Shown here: piece by piece, positions 1 through 6,799 of the stretch
How the letters are laid out: each line of letters begins with the position of its first letter
How positions within the stretch are numbered: position 1 is the stretch's first letter
Assembly: GCA_013002475.1 (NCBI GenBank)
Contig: JABDJM010000372.1
Coordinates: forward strand, 1 to 14,616
Origin: Saprospiraceae bacterium
Lineage (GTDB): Bacteria; Bacteroidota; Bacteroidia; Chitinophagales; Saprospiraceae
Direction of reading: 5' to 3'
DNA length: 14,616 nt
The notes under the pieces: model-generated
The model's database searches: none
The model's input: only the letters and a program-made list of their open reading frames with translations
Told to the model about the DNA's origin: nothing
Made by a program: the position numbers and the translations under genes

Positions 1-1427
1 GCAGCGAACATCATGCATCCTCCCACAACACCAAGAGTTTCCCAAAGCACCCAATCTGGTCTGAATAAAGGACTGTCCGGATTTAGGTAACTAAGCCCCA
101 TGTTAGTCCTACGAGGGGCTCCTAGCAAACCACTAACGGATAAGCCCACAGAAAAAGTAAGCATCCCAACGGTCCATAAATAAGGTACTATAGTTGCAAT
201 CCTTTTGTAGGCTATATCCTTTCCGGTAACTTTCTCAAGCATGTATAAGCTCATTCCGAGAATGCCCAGGAACACCGGGCCGGCAATCGTCATATGGAAG
301 TGTCCGGGGATCCAGGCGGTATTATGGACAACATTATTGAGTGAATAACTAGCATTAACCAATCCTGTAAATCCTCCAAAAATGAAAAGGATCAAACCAG
401 CAATTAGATAGGCAAATAGATATCGTTCCTTATCAAAGTAGGGTAACTTGAATATCCAACCAAAGACCCAACCTTTTTTAAATCCTCGAACCCAACTGGA
501 ATATTCTAAGGAGGCGGCAATAGTAAAAGCGGTTATGAAACTTGGTACAGCCACACCATAAGTAAGTATGGAATGGACCAGCTTAATACCCTTAGTAATA
601 CTGGGATCTCCAAATTGATGGTGAGTTCCTACAGGAATACTTAATATCAAAAACAAGAAGAAAACTAATCTTCCTGCATTGTCTGAATAGAGTTTTCCGC
701 CGGCAAGTTTTGGTAACATCGCGTAATACATAGTATACACAGGAAGCAACCAAAAATAAACCAGGGCGTGTCCAAAAAACCAAAACAAAGTTCTACTAAG
801 AGGAACATTGACAGTTTCTGTTATACCCATGGACCAGGGCAACAAAAGAAATAGAATTTCATAAGCAACCGAAAGCGAACAAACAAACCAAATTGTAAAG
901 TTCACAAGAGTAGCAAGAACAGGTAAAGGGATCTTTTTAACCGGGTTTTCTTTTCTCCAGGCCCTGTATTGGGTTATCCAGCCGAAAAAGGCAACCCACG
1001 ACCCAACTACGAGAAGGGCAGCACCCAGGTAAAACAACGGGTGGGCCTTCATTGGCGGATAAAAGGTGTATAAGACTGAGGCTTCTCCAGCCAGCATAGC
1101 CCAGGCAGCCATAACCGAACCCACAAGCATCAGAGTGGCAGAAAGCCATGCTGTGGTCATATTGACCTTGATTTTCAGATAGTAGCTTATGCAGGCATGG
1201 CCAAAAGCCACGGCAAAGAAGGTCGTCAATACAATGGCATTGATGACACCATGCAGGGTAAGACCTTGGTAGTAATCCAAAGCGGCAAAAGATTCCTGGG
1301 AAATCATCCCTGATCGGTATAGCGTCTGTAACAGCCCGTGATAAATCCCAAGGGATAATAGTACCATGGGAACGGCCAAAAGAACCAGATATAGGGTCTT
1401 TTCAGATCTATTGATGGCTATTTTCAT
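1..1427 (-). CDS. cbaA: ba3-type (B-family) haem-copper oxidase subunit I, 3' end beyond window
   Basis: Catalytic subunit of a terminal oxidase that reduces O2 to water in the cytoplasmic membrane. About 475 codons are visible from ATG at 1427; the C-terminus lies off the left edge. Metal ligands seen: His59 in TLHG and His378 (low-spin haem), His376 in WIPGHFHMT (high-spin haem), and the CuB site His220, His269 and His270 (VGTHHQFGDP). Tyr224 in GHALVYFWLLP is placed for the His-Tyr crosslink. The GH..VYFWLLP helix and HNTAWIPGHFH block are typical of the Thermus ba3 type and differ from A-family aa3 enzymes. By family knowledge, B-family oxidases have high O2 affinity, which suits a low-oxygen regulon. 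It is last in a three-gene operon, 18 nt after subunit II. The family assignment is secure; the haem types cannot be read from sequence. Confidence 0.95.
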   Translation of the reverse strand, partial: MKIAINRSEKTLYLVLLAVPMVLLSLGIYHGLLQTLYRSGMISQESFAALDYYQGLTLHGVINAIVLTTFFAVAFGHACISYYLKIKVNMTTAWLSATLMLVGSVMAAWAMLAGEASVLYTFYPPMKAHPLFYLGAALLVVGSWVAFFGWITQYRAWRKENPVKKIPLPVLATLVNFTIWFVCSLSVAYEILFLLLPWSMGITETVNVPLSRTLFWFFGHALVYFWLLPVYTMYYAMLPKLAGGKLYSDNAGRLVFFLFLILSIPVGTHHQFGDPSITKGIKLVHSILTYGVAVPSFITAFTIAASLEYSSWVRGFKKGWVFGWIFKLPYFDKERYLFAYLIAGLILFIFGGFTGLVNASYSLNNVVHNTAWIPGHFHMTIAGPVFLGILGMSLYMLEKVTGKDIAYKRIATIVPYLWTVGMLTFSVGLSVSGLLGAPRRTNMGLSYLNPDSPLFRPDWVLWETLGVVGGCMMFA

Positions 1428-1445
1428 TTTGTCTTTAGTTGATAA

Positions 1446-1892
1446 TTATTGTGGATGATTGACGATGATTTCTCCACGCATATGCTGATGGCCTGAGCCG
1501 CAATATTCGTGACAAACGATAGGATATATCCCAGGCTCATTGAATTTGGCCGATGTTTTATTGATCCCTCCGGGAACGGCCATCATATTGACATTTTTGT
1601 CAGCTATATGGAATCCATGAACCACATCTTTTGAACTGAGGTAGAAATCAACCTCAGCACCTACAGGAAGATAGATCTCGGAAGGTTCGAAATTCCACAT
1701 TTGAGCTAGCATGTACACCTGGTACACATTATCATCCAATTGCGCAATTCGTGGTTCGGTAAAAGATTCATCATAAGGGATGCACTCGGGCACATCAGTG
1801 GCATATTTGCCGGCTGCACGAACAACCGTTACCAAAAATATGACTAGCAGGATGCCTGTCCATCCCATGATTTTCAATTCATACTTATCCAT
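1446..1892 (-). CDS. cbaB: ba3-type cytochrome oxidase subunit II with CuA centre
   Basis: 148-residue CuA subunit that accepts electrons from cytochrome c (or a cupredoxin) and passes them to subunit I. There is one N-terminal transmembrane helix (about residues 9-27), then a periplasmic cupredoxin domain. The CuA ligands are all present: His92 in VVHGFH, Cys127, Glu129 (backbone carbonyl), Cys131, His135 and Met138 in CHEYCGSGHQHM. A single membrane helix and short length match Thermus-type CbaB rather than the two-helix subunit II of aa3 enzymes. It starts 3 nt after subunit IIa and ends 18 nt before subunit I, so translation is probably coupled. No haem c motif (CxxCH) is present. Confidence 0.95.
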   Translation of the reverse strand: MDKYELKIMGWTGILLVIFLVTVVRAAGKYATDVPECIPYDESFTEPRIAQLDDNVYQVYMLAQMWNFEPSEIYLPVGAEVDFYLSSKDVVHGFHIADKNVNMMAVPGGINKTSAKFNEPGIYPIVCHEYCGSGHQHMRGEIIVNHPQ

Positions 1893-1895
1893 GGA

Positions 1896-2012
1896 TCAAA
1901 GTTGATTTATCATGATAAAATAAACGCCAAACCAGATGGCGGCAGCTAGAAAAAGCAATAAAACAAAGAAGGAAATGGCTCCGAGAGGAACGAATTTTTC
2001 ATCGTCTTCCAT
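1896..2012 (-). CDS. Small single-helix membrane protein, cytochrome oxidase subunit IIa-like
   Basis: A 38-residue open frame, MEDDEKFVPLGAISFF at the start followed by a single hydrophobic helix (about residues 10-34) and a short polar tail. It sits directly upstream of subunit II with a 3-nt gap. Its size, acidic N-terminus, single helix and operon position match subunit IIa of ba3 oxidases (CbaD in Thermus), which packs beside subunits I and II. Tiny proteins like this cannot be assigned from sequence similarity alone, so the call rests mostly on context. It is the first gene of the oxidase operon and lies about 30 nt below the inferred transcription start. Confidence 0.7.
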   Translation of the reverse strand: MEDDEKFVPLGAISFFVLLLFLAAAIWFGVYFIMINQL

Positions 2013-2046
2013 AGGATGGTTTTCGTTTGATTTTTAAATAAGGTTG

Positions 2047-2143
2047 CAAATTCGCAGCAATTTACTTACCATGGATTTAATACATGTCAGGCAAGAAAGT
2101 GATTTTCATCATGTCTTTCTTTTCCTTATGGTGGATACATTTA
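2047..2143. promoter_or_regulatory. Divergent control region with two 12-bp FNR/CRP-like boxes (oxidase operon / hpf)
   Basis: Two boxes lie exactly 22 bp apart: 2078-2089 (minus strand TGACATGTATTA) and 2100-2111 (TGATTTTCATCA). Rightward, 24 nt after the second box, is TACATTTA (2136-2143), a Bacteroidota -7 element for hpf, whose ATG follows 17 nt later. Leftward, 23 nt after the first box, is CGAATTTG (2054-2047, minus strand), a weaker -7 match for the oxidase operon. Each box is therefore proximal for one promoter and distal for the other. Boxes and spacings are read directly; binding by the receiver-CRP regulator is inferred. Confidence 0.7.
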
Positions 2144-2159
2144 TCAAAAATCAAAATCA

Positions 2160-2456
2160 ATGGTAATAAACTTCAATCAGTACCCCAATTTTAGTGAAGG
2201 GGTCGAAGAATTTGCAGGAGCAGAACTTTCGCGTCTTGAAAAATACGAGGAAAAAATTGAAAAGGCAGACATCTACTACCGCAAGGTGAAAGACCCTGTA
2301 AATGAGCACAATGTGGAAATAAAACTGGCCGTACCAGGTGCAGATCCTTTCGCAAAAGCAGATGGAGAAACTTTCCAAAAAGCTTTTGCACTTTGCGTAG
2401 ATAAGCTAGAGGCTCAAATGATCAAACGAAAAAAGCATTGGGATCGGCATAGATAA
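2160..2456 (+). CDS. hpf: Short-form ribosome hibernation promoting factor (HPF/RaiA family)
   Basis: A 98-residue protein of the HPF/YfiA family, which binds the 30S subunit near the decoding centre and silences ribosomes during starvation or dormancy. It shows the family's arrangement: an N-terminal strand (MVINFNQYPNFSEG), a helix (VEEFAGAELSRLEKY), strands around IYYRKVKD and NVEIKLAVPGADPFAKADG, and a second helix (FQKAFALCVDKLEAQMIKRKKHW) with a basic end. It lacks the C-terminal dimerisation domain of long HPF. The start is the ATG about 11 nt below the predicted transcription start, with no Shine-Dalgarno sequence. It has its own promoter, divergent from the oxidase operon, and is convergent with the CBS gene. 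The sequence is divergent for the family but its shape and motifs fit. Confidence 0.85.
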   Translation: MVINFNQYPNFSEGVEEFAGAELSRLEKYEEKIEKADIYYRKVKDPVNEHNVEIKLAVPGADPFAKADGETFQKAFALCVDKLEAQMIKRKKHWDRHR

Positions 2457-2479
2457 TTATGCCGCCCCTCTTATTTTTT
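2445..2479. terminator. Candidate bidirectional terminator between hpf and CBS gene
   Basis: A perfect 7-bp inverted repeat, CGGCATA / TATGCCG with a 6-nt loop, spans 2445-2464 and straddles the hpf stop codon. A run of six T follows at 2474-2479, nine bases later. On the minus strand the hairpin is followed by an A/T-rich stretch that includes a T run. The convergent arrangement of hpf and the CBS gene makes a shared terminator sensible. The gap before the T run makes it weaker than a textbook terminator. Confidence 0.45.
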
Positions 2480-2498
2480 CAAAAAACGAATTCCTTAT

Positions 2499-2879
2499 TT
2501 AGAATTGATCTTTGAACACATGTCTTAAAAGATCGTGGGTGGTTAGGATACCAATTAAATGCCCATTTTCCATAATGGGTATGGCGTGAAAGGAATTAGC
2601 AAGGAATATATCAGCAGCTAATCCGATAGAGTCGTCAGAGGCCAATACTGTTGGCTCAGGAGTCATCACTGAAGCAACATCAGATAATCCGTTCTTTACC
2701 GCTGAAGGAAGATCCAGCATACTGACGATACCGGTCAACTTGCCCAGATCATTAACCACAGGAATATGGTGAAAGGGGTATTCCGTAAAAATATCCTTCG
2801 CTTTATATACTGTATCACTCTCTTTGATAGTGATTACCTGAGGGGTCATTACTTCTGAAATTTGTAGAGAAAAATCCAT
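2499..2879 (-). CDS. Two-CBS-domain protein (Hrp1-like)
   Basis: 126-residue protein made only of a CBS-domain pair (Bateman module). CBS 1 runs about residues 6-58 (VMTPQVITIKESDTVYKA ... FHHIPVVNDLGKLTGIVSMLD) and CBS 2 about 68-120 (VMTPEPTVLASDDS ... FHAIPIMENGHLIGILTTHDLL). Such stand-alone pairs usually bind adenine nucleotides or act as energy sensors; the ligand here is unknown. The frame is open upstream to 2972, but the start chosen is ATG 2879, because the residues before it are unrelated to the fold and overlap the promoter. It is divergent from the sensor kinase and shares its control region. M. tuberculosis Hrp1 (Rv2626c, DosR regulon) has the same architecture. Confidence 0.9.
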   Translation of the reverse strand: MDFSLQISEVMTPQVITIKESDTVYKAKDIFTEYPFHHIPVVNDLGKLTGIVSMLDLPSAVKNGLSDVASVMTPEPTVLASDDSIGLAADIFLANSFHAIPIMENGHLIGILTTHDLLRHVFKDQF

Positions 2880-2928
2880 TGTGCTAAATAAAATGATAAA
2901 TAGGGTTAATTGGTATTCAAGGTTTTCG

Positions 2929-3024
2929 CAAATTAGACTGAGATTACAAGCAATTCCATAAAGGGAAATCAATCAGTGGAATGATTTTTATCAGTATCAT
3001 CCCTTTTGCGATAGGTTTTCTTTG
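2929..3024. promoter_or_regulatory. Divergent control region with two boxes (CBS gene / sensor kinase operon)
   Basis: Strong box TGATTTTTATCA at 2982-2993 and a half-conserved box at 2960-2971 (AAAGGGAAATCA), 22 bp apart. Rightward, 23 nt after the strong box, is TTTCTTTG (3017-3024). Leftward, 23 nt after the weak box, is CTAATTTG (2936-2929, minus strand). The strong box is proximal for the kinase operon and distal (45-nt gap) for the CBS gene. The 18-base stretch 2980-2997 recurs identically at 10783-10800. The -7 matches here are imperfect and were looked for at the expected distance. Confidence 0.6.
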
Positions 3025-3046
3025 TTTACAGGGTAAAGTCAGTTCA

Positions 3047-4684
3047 GTGGCAAACAAAAGTCATCATAAGGATAATAGTGAAGGTTGGTTTGATCTGTTA
3101 GATCAAGTAATGGATGGTTATTTGGTAGTGGATTCGAAAAACCGAATTGAAAGCCTAAGTCCCAGCCTCAAACGATGGCTGAAATTCCATGACGATCAAT
3201 TAACCGGGTTGCAACTAGGAGAACCCTTTCCTGAAATTTACAACAGCCTGATATCTAAATCCAACAATTCATGGGTCCGAAATGGAGAAGGGAAGCTTTT
3301 TCCTGTTAGGGTGTTCAAAGCCATAGTGCCCGGATCTATTGGGAATCGGTCAGCAATTTTCCTTGAGGATCTTACCACGAGGAAATCCCTGGAAAAAGAG
3401 CTTATAAAAACCAGGGATCAATTCCAGGGGGTTTTTACAGAGGCAGTGGATGCTTTGGTCATTATCAACTCCAGAGGAGTTATTCAAAACGTAAATCCCG
3501 CTACAGAAAAACTATTTGGCTATTCGGGGGAGGAGATGATTTCGAGAAATGTTTCCATGCTCATGCCAAATCCCCACAAAGAAAATCACGATCAGTACAT
3601 CTCCAATTATCTGACCAGCGGTGTAGCACAGATAATCGGGATCGGTCGTGAAGTACCTGGAAAAAAGAAAGACGGAAGCCTTTTTCCCATGCGACTTGGA
3701 GTCAGCGAGGTGCTTACTGAAGAAGGAAGTCTTTTTACGGGGATCATACAGGACTTGACACAGCAAAAAAAGGCCGAAACCAAAATCTTGCAATTAAATC
3801 AAGCCCTCGAGGAAAAAGTCAGATCAAGGACATCTGAACTTTCTAAAACAGTCAACAAGCTTCTTTTTTCCAATAAAAAACTGGAAAACGTTATCCAGCA
3901 AAGGGAAAAGATCAACCAGGCACTTATTGAATCTGAAAAAGATCTTAAACTAGCTCTTAGCAATGAAAAAGAACTTGGGAACTTGAAGTCCAGGTTTGTA
4001 TCCATGGCCTCACATGAGTTTAGAACACCGCTTAGCAGCATTTTGTCATCATCGGAATTGATCGGGATGGTACTGGAAAAAGATCAACCTGAGAAGGCAA
4101 AAAAATACCTGGACCGAATTGAGGAGTCAGTCAATGCGCTTTCTGGCATTCTGAATGACTTTCTTTCTCTTAGTCGACTGGAGGAGGGAGCCACAGAGAT
4201 CAACATCGAGGAGTTTCTTCTGCAAGACCTTTGTCAGGAGATCATAAAGGAATTTGAGCCCCTGTTGAAAGATGGACAAAAATTGGCTTTGGAGCACCAC
4301 GTTGATGAAGTGACCATGCTTTCGGATAAGAGAATGTTGAAAAACATCCTTACCAATCTTCTTTCCAACGCAAGCAAATATTCACCCAAGAACCAACCCA
4401 TTAAATGCAGAATATCTAATGTCAAAGGAGAGGTTTGTATTGATATAACTGACCATGGTATGGGAATCCCGGAAGAGGATATTCCTTACTTGTTTTCCCG
4501 ATTTTTTAGAGCTAGTAACGCAACAAATATACAGGGCACAGGCCTTGGTCTGCATATAATCAAAAGGTATTTAAGTCTTTTAGGAGGAAGGATCCGACTG
4601 AGATCAGAACTTGAAAAAGGGTCCACATTTACCGTTTACATTCCAATAAAAACCACAACCAATGAAGAAAATATTAGTCGTTGA
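3047..4684 (+). CDS. FixL-like haem-PAS sensor histidine kinase
   Basis: Cytoplasmic sensor kinase. Residue numbers here count from the upstream ATG at 2981. PAS 1 (about 36-135) has no obvious cofactor signature. PAS 2 (about 148-262) matches the haem PAS of rhizobial FixL: His203 in NHDQYISNY aligns with the haem-ligating His200 of Bradyrhizobium FixL, and Arg223 in IIGIGR, 20 residues later, aligns with the O2-sensing Arg220. A coiled coil follows (265-340), then HisKA with phospho-acceptor His345 (SHEFRTP), and a HATPase with N463, DHGMGIP and GTGLGLH. The open frame begins at ATG 2981, but that codon overlaps the regulatory box at 2982-2993 and lies upstream of the -7 element, so GTG 3047 is preferred. 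This removes the hydrophobic N-terminus. The gene overlaps the next by 23 nt. Confidence 0.88.
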   Translation: MANKSHHKDNSEGWFDLLDQVMDGYLVVDSKNRIESLSPSLKRWLKFHDDQLTGLQLGEPFPEIYNSLISKSNNSWVRNGEGKLFPVRVFKAIVPGSIGNRSAIFLEDLTTRKSLEKELIKTRDQFQGVFTEAVDALVIINSRGVIQNVNPATEKLFGYSGEEMISRNVSMLMPNPHKENHDQYISNYLTSGVAQIIGIGREVPGKKKDGSLFPMRLGVSEVLTEEGSLFTGIIQDLTQQKKAETKILQLNQALEEKVRSRTSELSKTVNKLLFSNKKLENVIQQREKINQALIESEKDLKLALSNEKELGNLKSRFVSMASHEFRTPLSSILSSSELIGMVLEKDQPEKAKKYLDRIEESVNALSGILNDFLSLSRLEEGATEINIEEFLLQDLCQEIIKEFEPLLKDGQKLALEHHVDEVTMLSDKRMLKNILTNLLSNASKYSPKNQPIKCRISNVKGEVCIDITDHGMGIPEEDIPYLFSRFFRASNATNIQGTGLGLHIIKRYLSLLGGRIRLRSELEKGSTFTVYIPIKTTTNEENISR

Positions 4685-5717
4685 AGATAACCTGGAGGTA
4701 AGAGAAAATTTGAAAGACATCCTGGAGCTTTCTGACTTTGAAGTGGTTTTAGCTGAGAATGGAGTTACAGGTGTAGCCAAAGCAAAATCGCAATCTCCGG
4801 ATCTGATCCTCTGTGATGTAATGATGCCAGAATTGGATGGCCTGGGAGTTTTAAAAATACTGGGACAGAATGCCAGCACGGCTTCCATCCCCTTTATATT
4901 CTTGACAGCTAAAACTGAAAAAGAAGATTTTCGAAAAGGAATGGAACTGGGGGCAGACGACTATCTAACAAAACCATTCAAGAGCGCTGATCTGCTTGAA
5001 GCGATCAATCGCAGGTTAGCTAAAACAGAAAAGATCCGCCAGATCTTTGAAAATACCAGTGGAACTCCTTTTAAAAGTTTTATTGACGAAGCGAGAGGAA
5101 TTAAAGCGTTGGAGGATCTATCTGCAAATCAGGAGGTCCGAGCTTTCCCTAAAAAAGCGATGATCTTTGAAGAAGGTGGTCACCCCAGACACTTGTATTA
5201 TGTTGAGACAGGTACGGTCAAGACCTTTAGGAGAAACGACCTCGGCAAGGAATATATCCTGGATGTTCATAACCCGGGCTCTTTTATCGGGCACCAGGCT
5301 TTATTGTCCGGAGAACCCTATAAACATTCTGCCAGGGCACTCGAAGAAACCGGGATCAGTGTAATTCCTAGAGAAGACTTTCTAACACTTTTGTACAAGG
5401 ACCGGGATTTTTCCATTCACTTCATTCGATTGATCACCCGGGCTTCCTATGAGCATGAAGACAGGCTCCTGAGTCTTGCCTACAATTCGATTCGGAAAAG
5501 AGTGGCCGAATCACTTCTGACTTTCTTTGACAAAACTCATACTTCGCAAGAGCAGGAACTCGTAGTCCTTCGTGAGGATCTTGCCGCGCTGGTCGGAACC
5601 GCAAAGGAATCAGTAATTCGAACTCTGTCTGATTTCAAAGAAGAGGGCCTAATCAGGATCAACAAAGGCAGGATCAGCATTATCAATCGGGATAAACTGG
5701 AATCCATTCCAAATTGA
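4662..5717 (+). CDS. Response regulator: receiver domain fused to CRP/FNR-type DNA-binding module
   Basis: 351 residues. Receiver domain 1-120 with acidic Glu8/Asp9, phospho-acceptor Asp52 (LILCDVMMP), Thr82 and Lys104 (KPF). A cyclic-nucleotide-like beta-roll spans about 145-255, followed by a dimerisation helix and a CRP-type winged helix at about 270-345. The recognition helix reads KESVIR (315-320), keeping the Glu and Arg with which CRP and FNR read TGA half-sites. FNR-type iron-sulphur cysteines are missing (one Cys, at 51), and the GE and RS/TA phosphate-cassette residues for cAMP are not conserved, so control probably comes from phosphorylation. Its ATG lies inside the end of the kinase gene, so the two are a cognate pair. 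Functionally it combines FixJ-like input with FixK-like output. Best candidate to bind the tandem boxes. Confidence 0.92.
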   Translation: MKKILVVEDNLEVRENLKDILELSDFEVVLAENGVTGVAKAKSQSPDLILCDVMMPELDGLGVLKILGQNASTASIPFIFLTAKTEKEDFRKGMELGADDYLTKPFKSADLLEAINRRLAKTEKIRQIFENTSGTPFKSFIDEARGIKALEDLSANQEVRAFPKKAMIFEEGGHPRHLYYVETGTVKTFRRNDLGKEYILDVHNPGSFIGHQALLSGEPYKHSARALEETGISVIPREDFLTLLYKDRDFSIHFIRLITRASYEHEDRLLSLAYNSIRKRVAESLLTFFDKTHTSQEQELVVLREDLAALVGTAKESVIRTLSDFKEEGLIRINKGRISIINRDKLESIPN

Positions 5718-5779
5718 CAAAAGTCAGTTTTTGGCCAACCGTTTATCATATTGACTCCTTACTTCCACGACTACCTTTA
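5715..5779 (+). promoter_or_regulatory. Control region with two boxes upstream of the USP pair
   Basis: Strong box TGACAAAAGTCA at 5715-5726 begins at the TGA stop codon of the regulator gene. A half-conserved box AACCGTTTATCA lies at 5737-5748, 22 bp downstream, and TACCTTTA, a good -7 element, follows 23 nt later at 5772-5779. The strong box thus sits at the distal position (45-nt gap). The same palindrome plus the T run at 5728-5732 could also form a small terminator hairpin for the kinase-regulator operon. Confidence 0.6.
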
Positions 5780-5901
5780 AGTGTATTAGGTTACTTGGCT
5801 CTTTAGTTTTAGCCAGATAAGACGAGTTATTTTCTATTATTCTCCACTTCAAGCTATTTAGTCCTAACGAATAATCACATTTGTAGCGGAGATAAGGGAG
5901 G

Positions 5902-5930
5902 CCGGATCGTTTTTGTACGTTCCGGTTTTT
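5902..5930 (+). terminator. Terminator-like hairpin in the USP leader
   Basis: CCGGA (5902-5906) and TCCGG (5921-5925) can pair around a 14-nt loop and are followed at once by five T (5926-5930). It lies only 17 nt before the USP start codon, in a leader of roughly 160 nt if transcription starts after the -7 element at 5772. It may attenuate USP expression or be chance; the stem has only five pairs. Confidence 0.3.
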
Positions 5931-5947
5931 CCAATAAAATTTAGATT

Positions 5948-6799
5948 ATGGAAAGTCCTGTTTCAATTTTAGTTCCGGTTGATTTTTCCAATCATAGTCT
6001 GACGGCTTATGAATTTGCACTGGGTATGTCAGAGGCCATGGATGCCTCTGTAAAATTGGTCCATGTAGTCACTGGGGATTCCAAGCCCCAAAACTTATAT
6101 CCGATCACTTCAAGTACACAGGCCTCCCAGGCAAAACTTGAGCAAAGCCTTAAAGAGTTTGCTGAAAAGCCGAAGGCAATAGGTCAGGAAGGGTCTACGA
6201 AAACGAAAATAAAAATGGAAGTGGTTCCTGGCTTAACCGTTGCCGGAGAGTTAACTGAAATGTCTAAGGAATTCGATTTGGTTGTGGTTGGGGCTAGAGG
6301 TGAAAATATGATTTCCAAAAAGCTTTTTGGAAATATTCCCACCTTGCTTTCTCAGCGTGCGCATTGCCCGGTGATGGTCATTCCGAACCAAGCGGAATTC
6401 TTTGTTCCGAAAAAGATCCTATATGCCAGTAACTGGGAATCAGCTGACGACGATTTCATCCGCCAGATGGTTTCCATCGCCTCCTTTTTCCGGTCTCAGG
6501 TCAATTTCGTGCATATTTCACAGGATTATGGCGTTGACAATTTTGAAGCTGTCAAAGAAGAGATATTTGAAACCCTGGAAGAATACTCCGACCTGGAGTT
6601 TTCTTATCTCATTTTGGACGCCCATGCGGATTCACCTATGGAGGGTATTCAGCAGTTTGCTGAAGAAAACCAAATGGATTGGATCGTGCTTGTAAACAGA
6701 CAGCGCGGACTATTTAATAATATCCTTGGTTTAAGTATGAGCAAAGAACTAAGTTTAAAGCCTGGAAGGCCTTTGCTAATCTTTCAAGATGATGACTAA
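5948..6799 (+). CDS. Tandem-domain universal stress protein (UspA family)
   Basis: 283 residues forming two USP (alpha/beta nucleotide-binding) domains: about 5-147, opening with ILVPVDFSNHSLTA, and about 154-281, opening with KKILYASNWES. The ATP motif G-2x-G-9x-G-S/T is nearly complete in domain 1 (GARG at 115-118, Gly128) but has Asn instead of Ser/Thr after the last Gly. Domain 2 has lost it. It is cytoplasmic with no signal peptide. By family knowledge, such proteins support survival under energy or oxygen limitation; the exact role is unknown. It is the first gene of a pair, its stop overlapping the next start by one base (TAATG). The leader is unusually long and contains a terminator-like hairpin. 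Confidence 0.92.
   Translation: MESPVSILVPVDFSNHSLTAYEFALGMSEAMDASVKLVHVVTGDSKPQNLYPITSSTQASQAKLEQSLKEFAEKPKAIGQEGSTKTKIKMEVVPGLTVAGELTEMSKEFDLVVVGARGENMISKKLFGNIPTLLSQRAHCPVMVIPNQAEFFVPKKILYASNWESADDDFIRQMVSIASFFRSQVNFVHISQDYGVDNFEAVKEEIFETLEEYSDLEFSYLILDAHADSPMEGIQQFAEENQMDWIVLVNRQRGLFNNILGLSMSKELSLKPGRPLLIFQDDD

Noticed and set aside
592..1149. Short minus-strand open frames within the oxidase region
   Set aside because: They overlap subunit I in another frame; the subunit I frame is continuous with all metal ligands.
2028..2039. TGATTTTTAAAT, resembling one half of the regulatory box
   Set aside because: The right half is absent, and no box lies 22 bp away nor a -7 element at 23 nt.
2880..2972. 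N-terminal extension of the CBS protein to 2972
   Set aside because: The added residues do not fit the CBS fold and would cross the predicted -7 element and weak box; ATG 2879 begins right before the first CBS domain.
5876..5883. CACATTTG as the main USP promoter
   Set aside because: No box lies 23 or 45 nt upstream, whereas TACCTTTA at 5772 fits both spacings; it remains only a possible second promoter.
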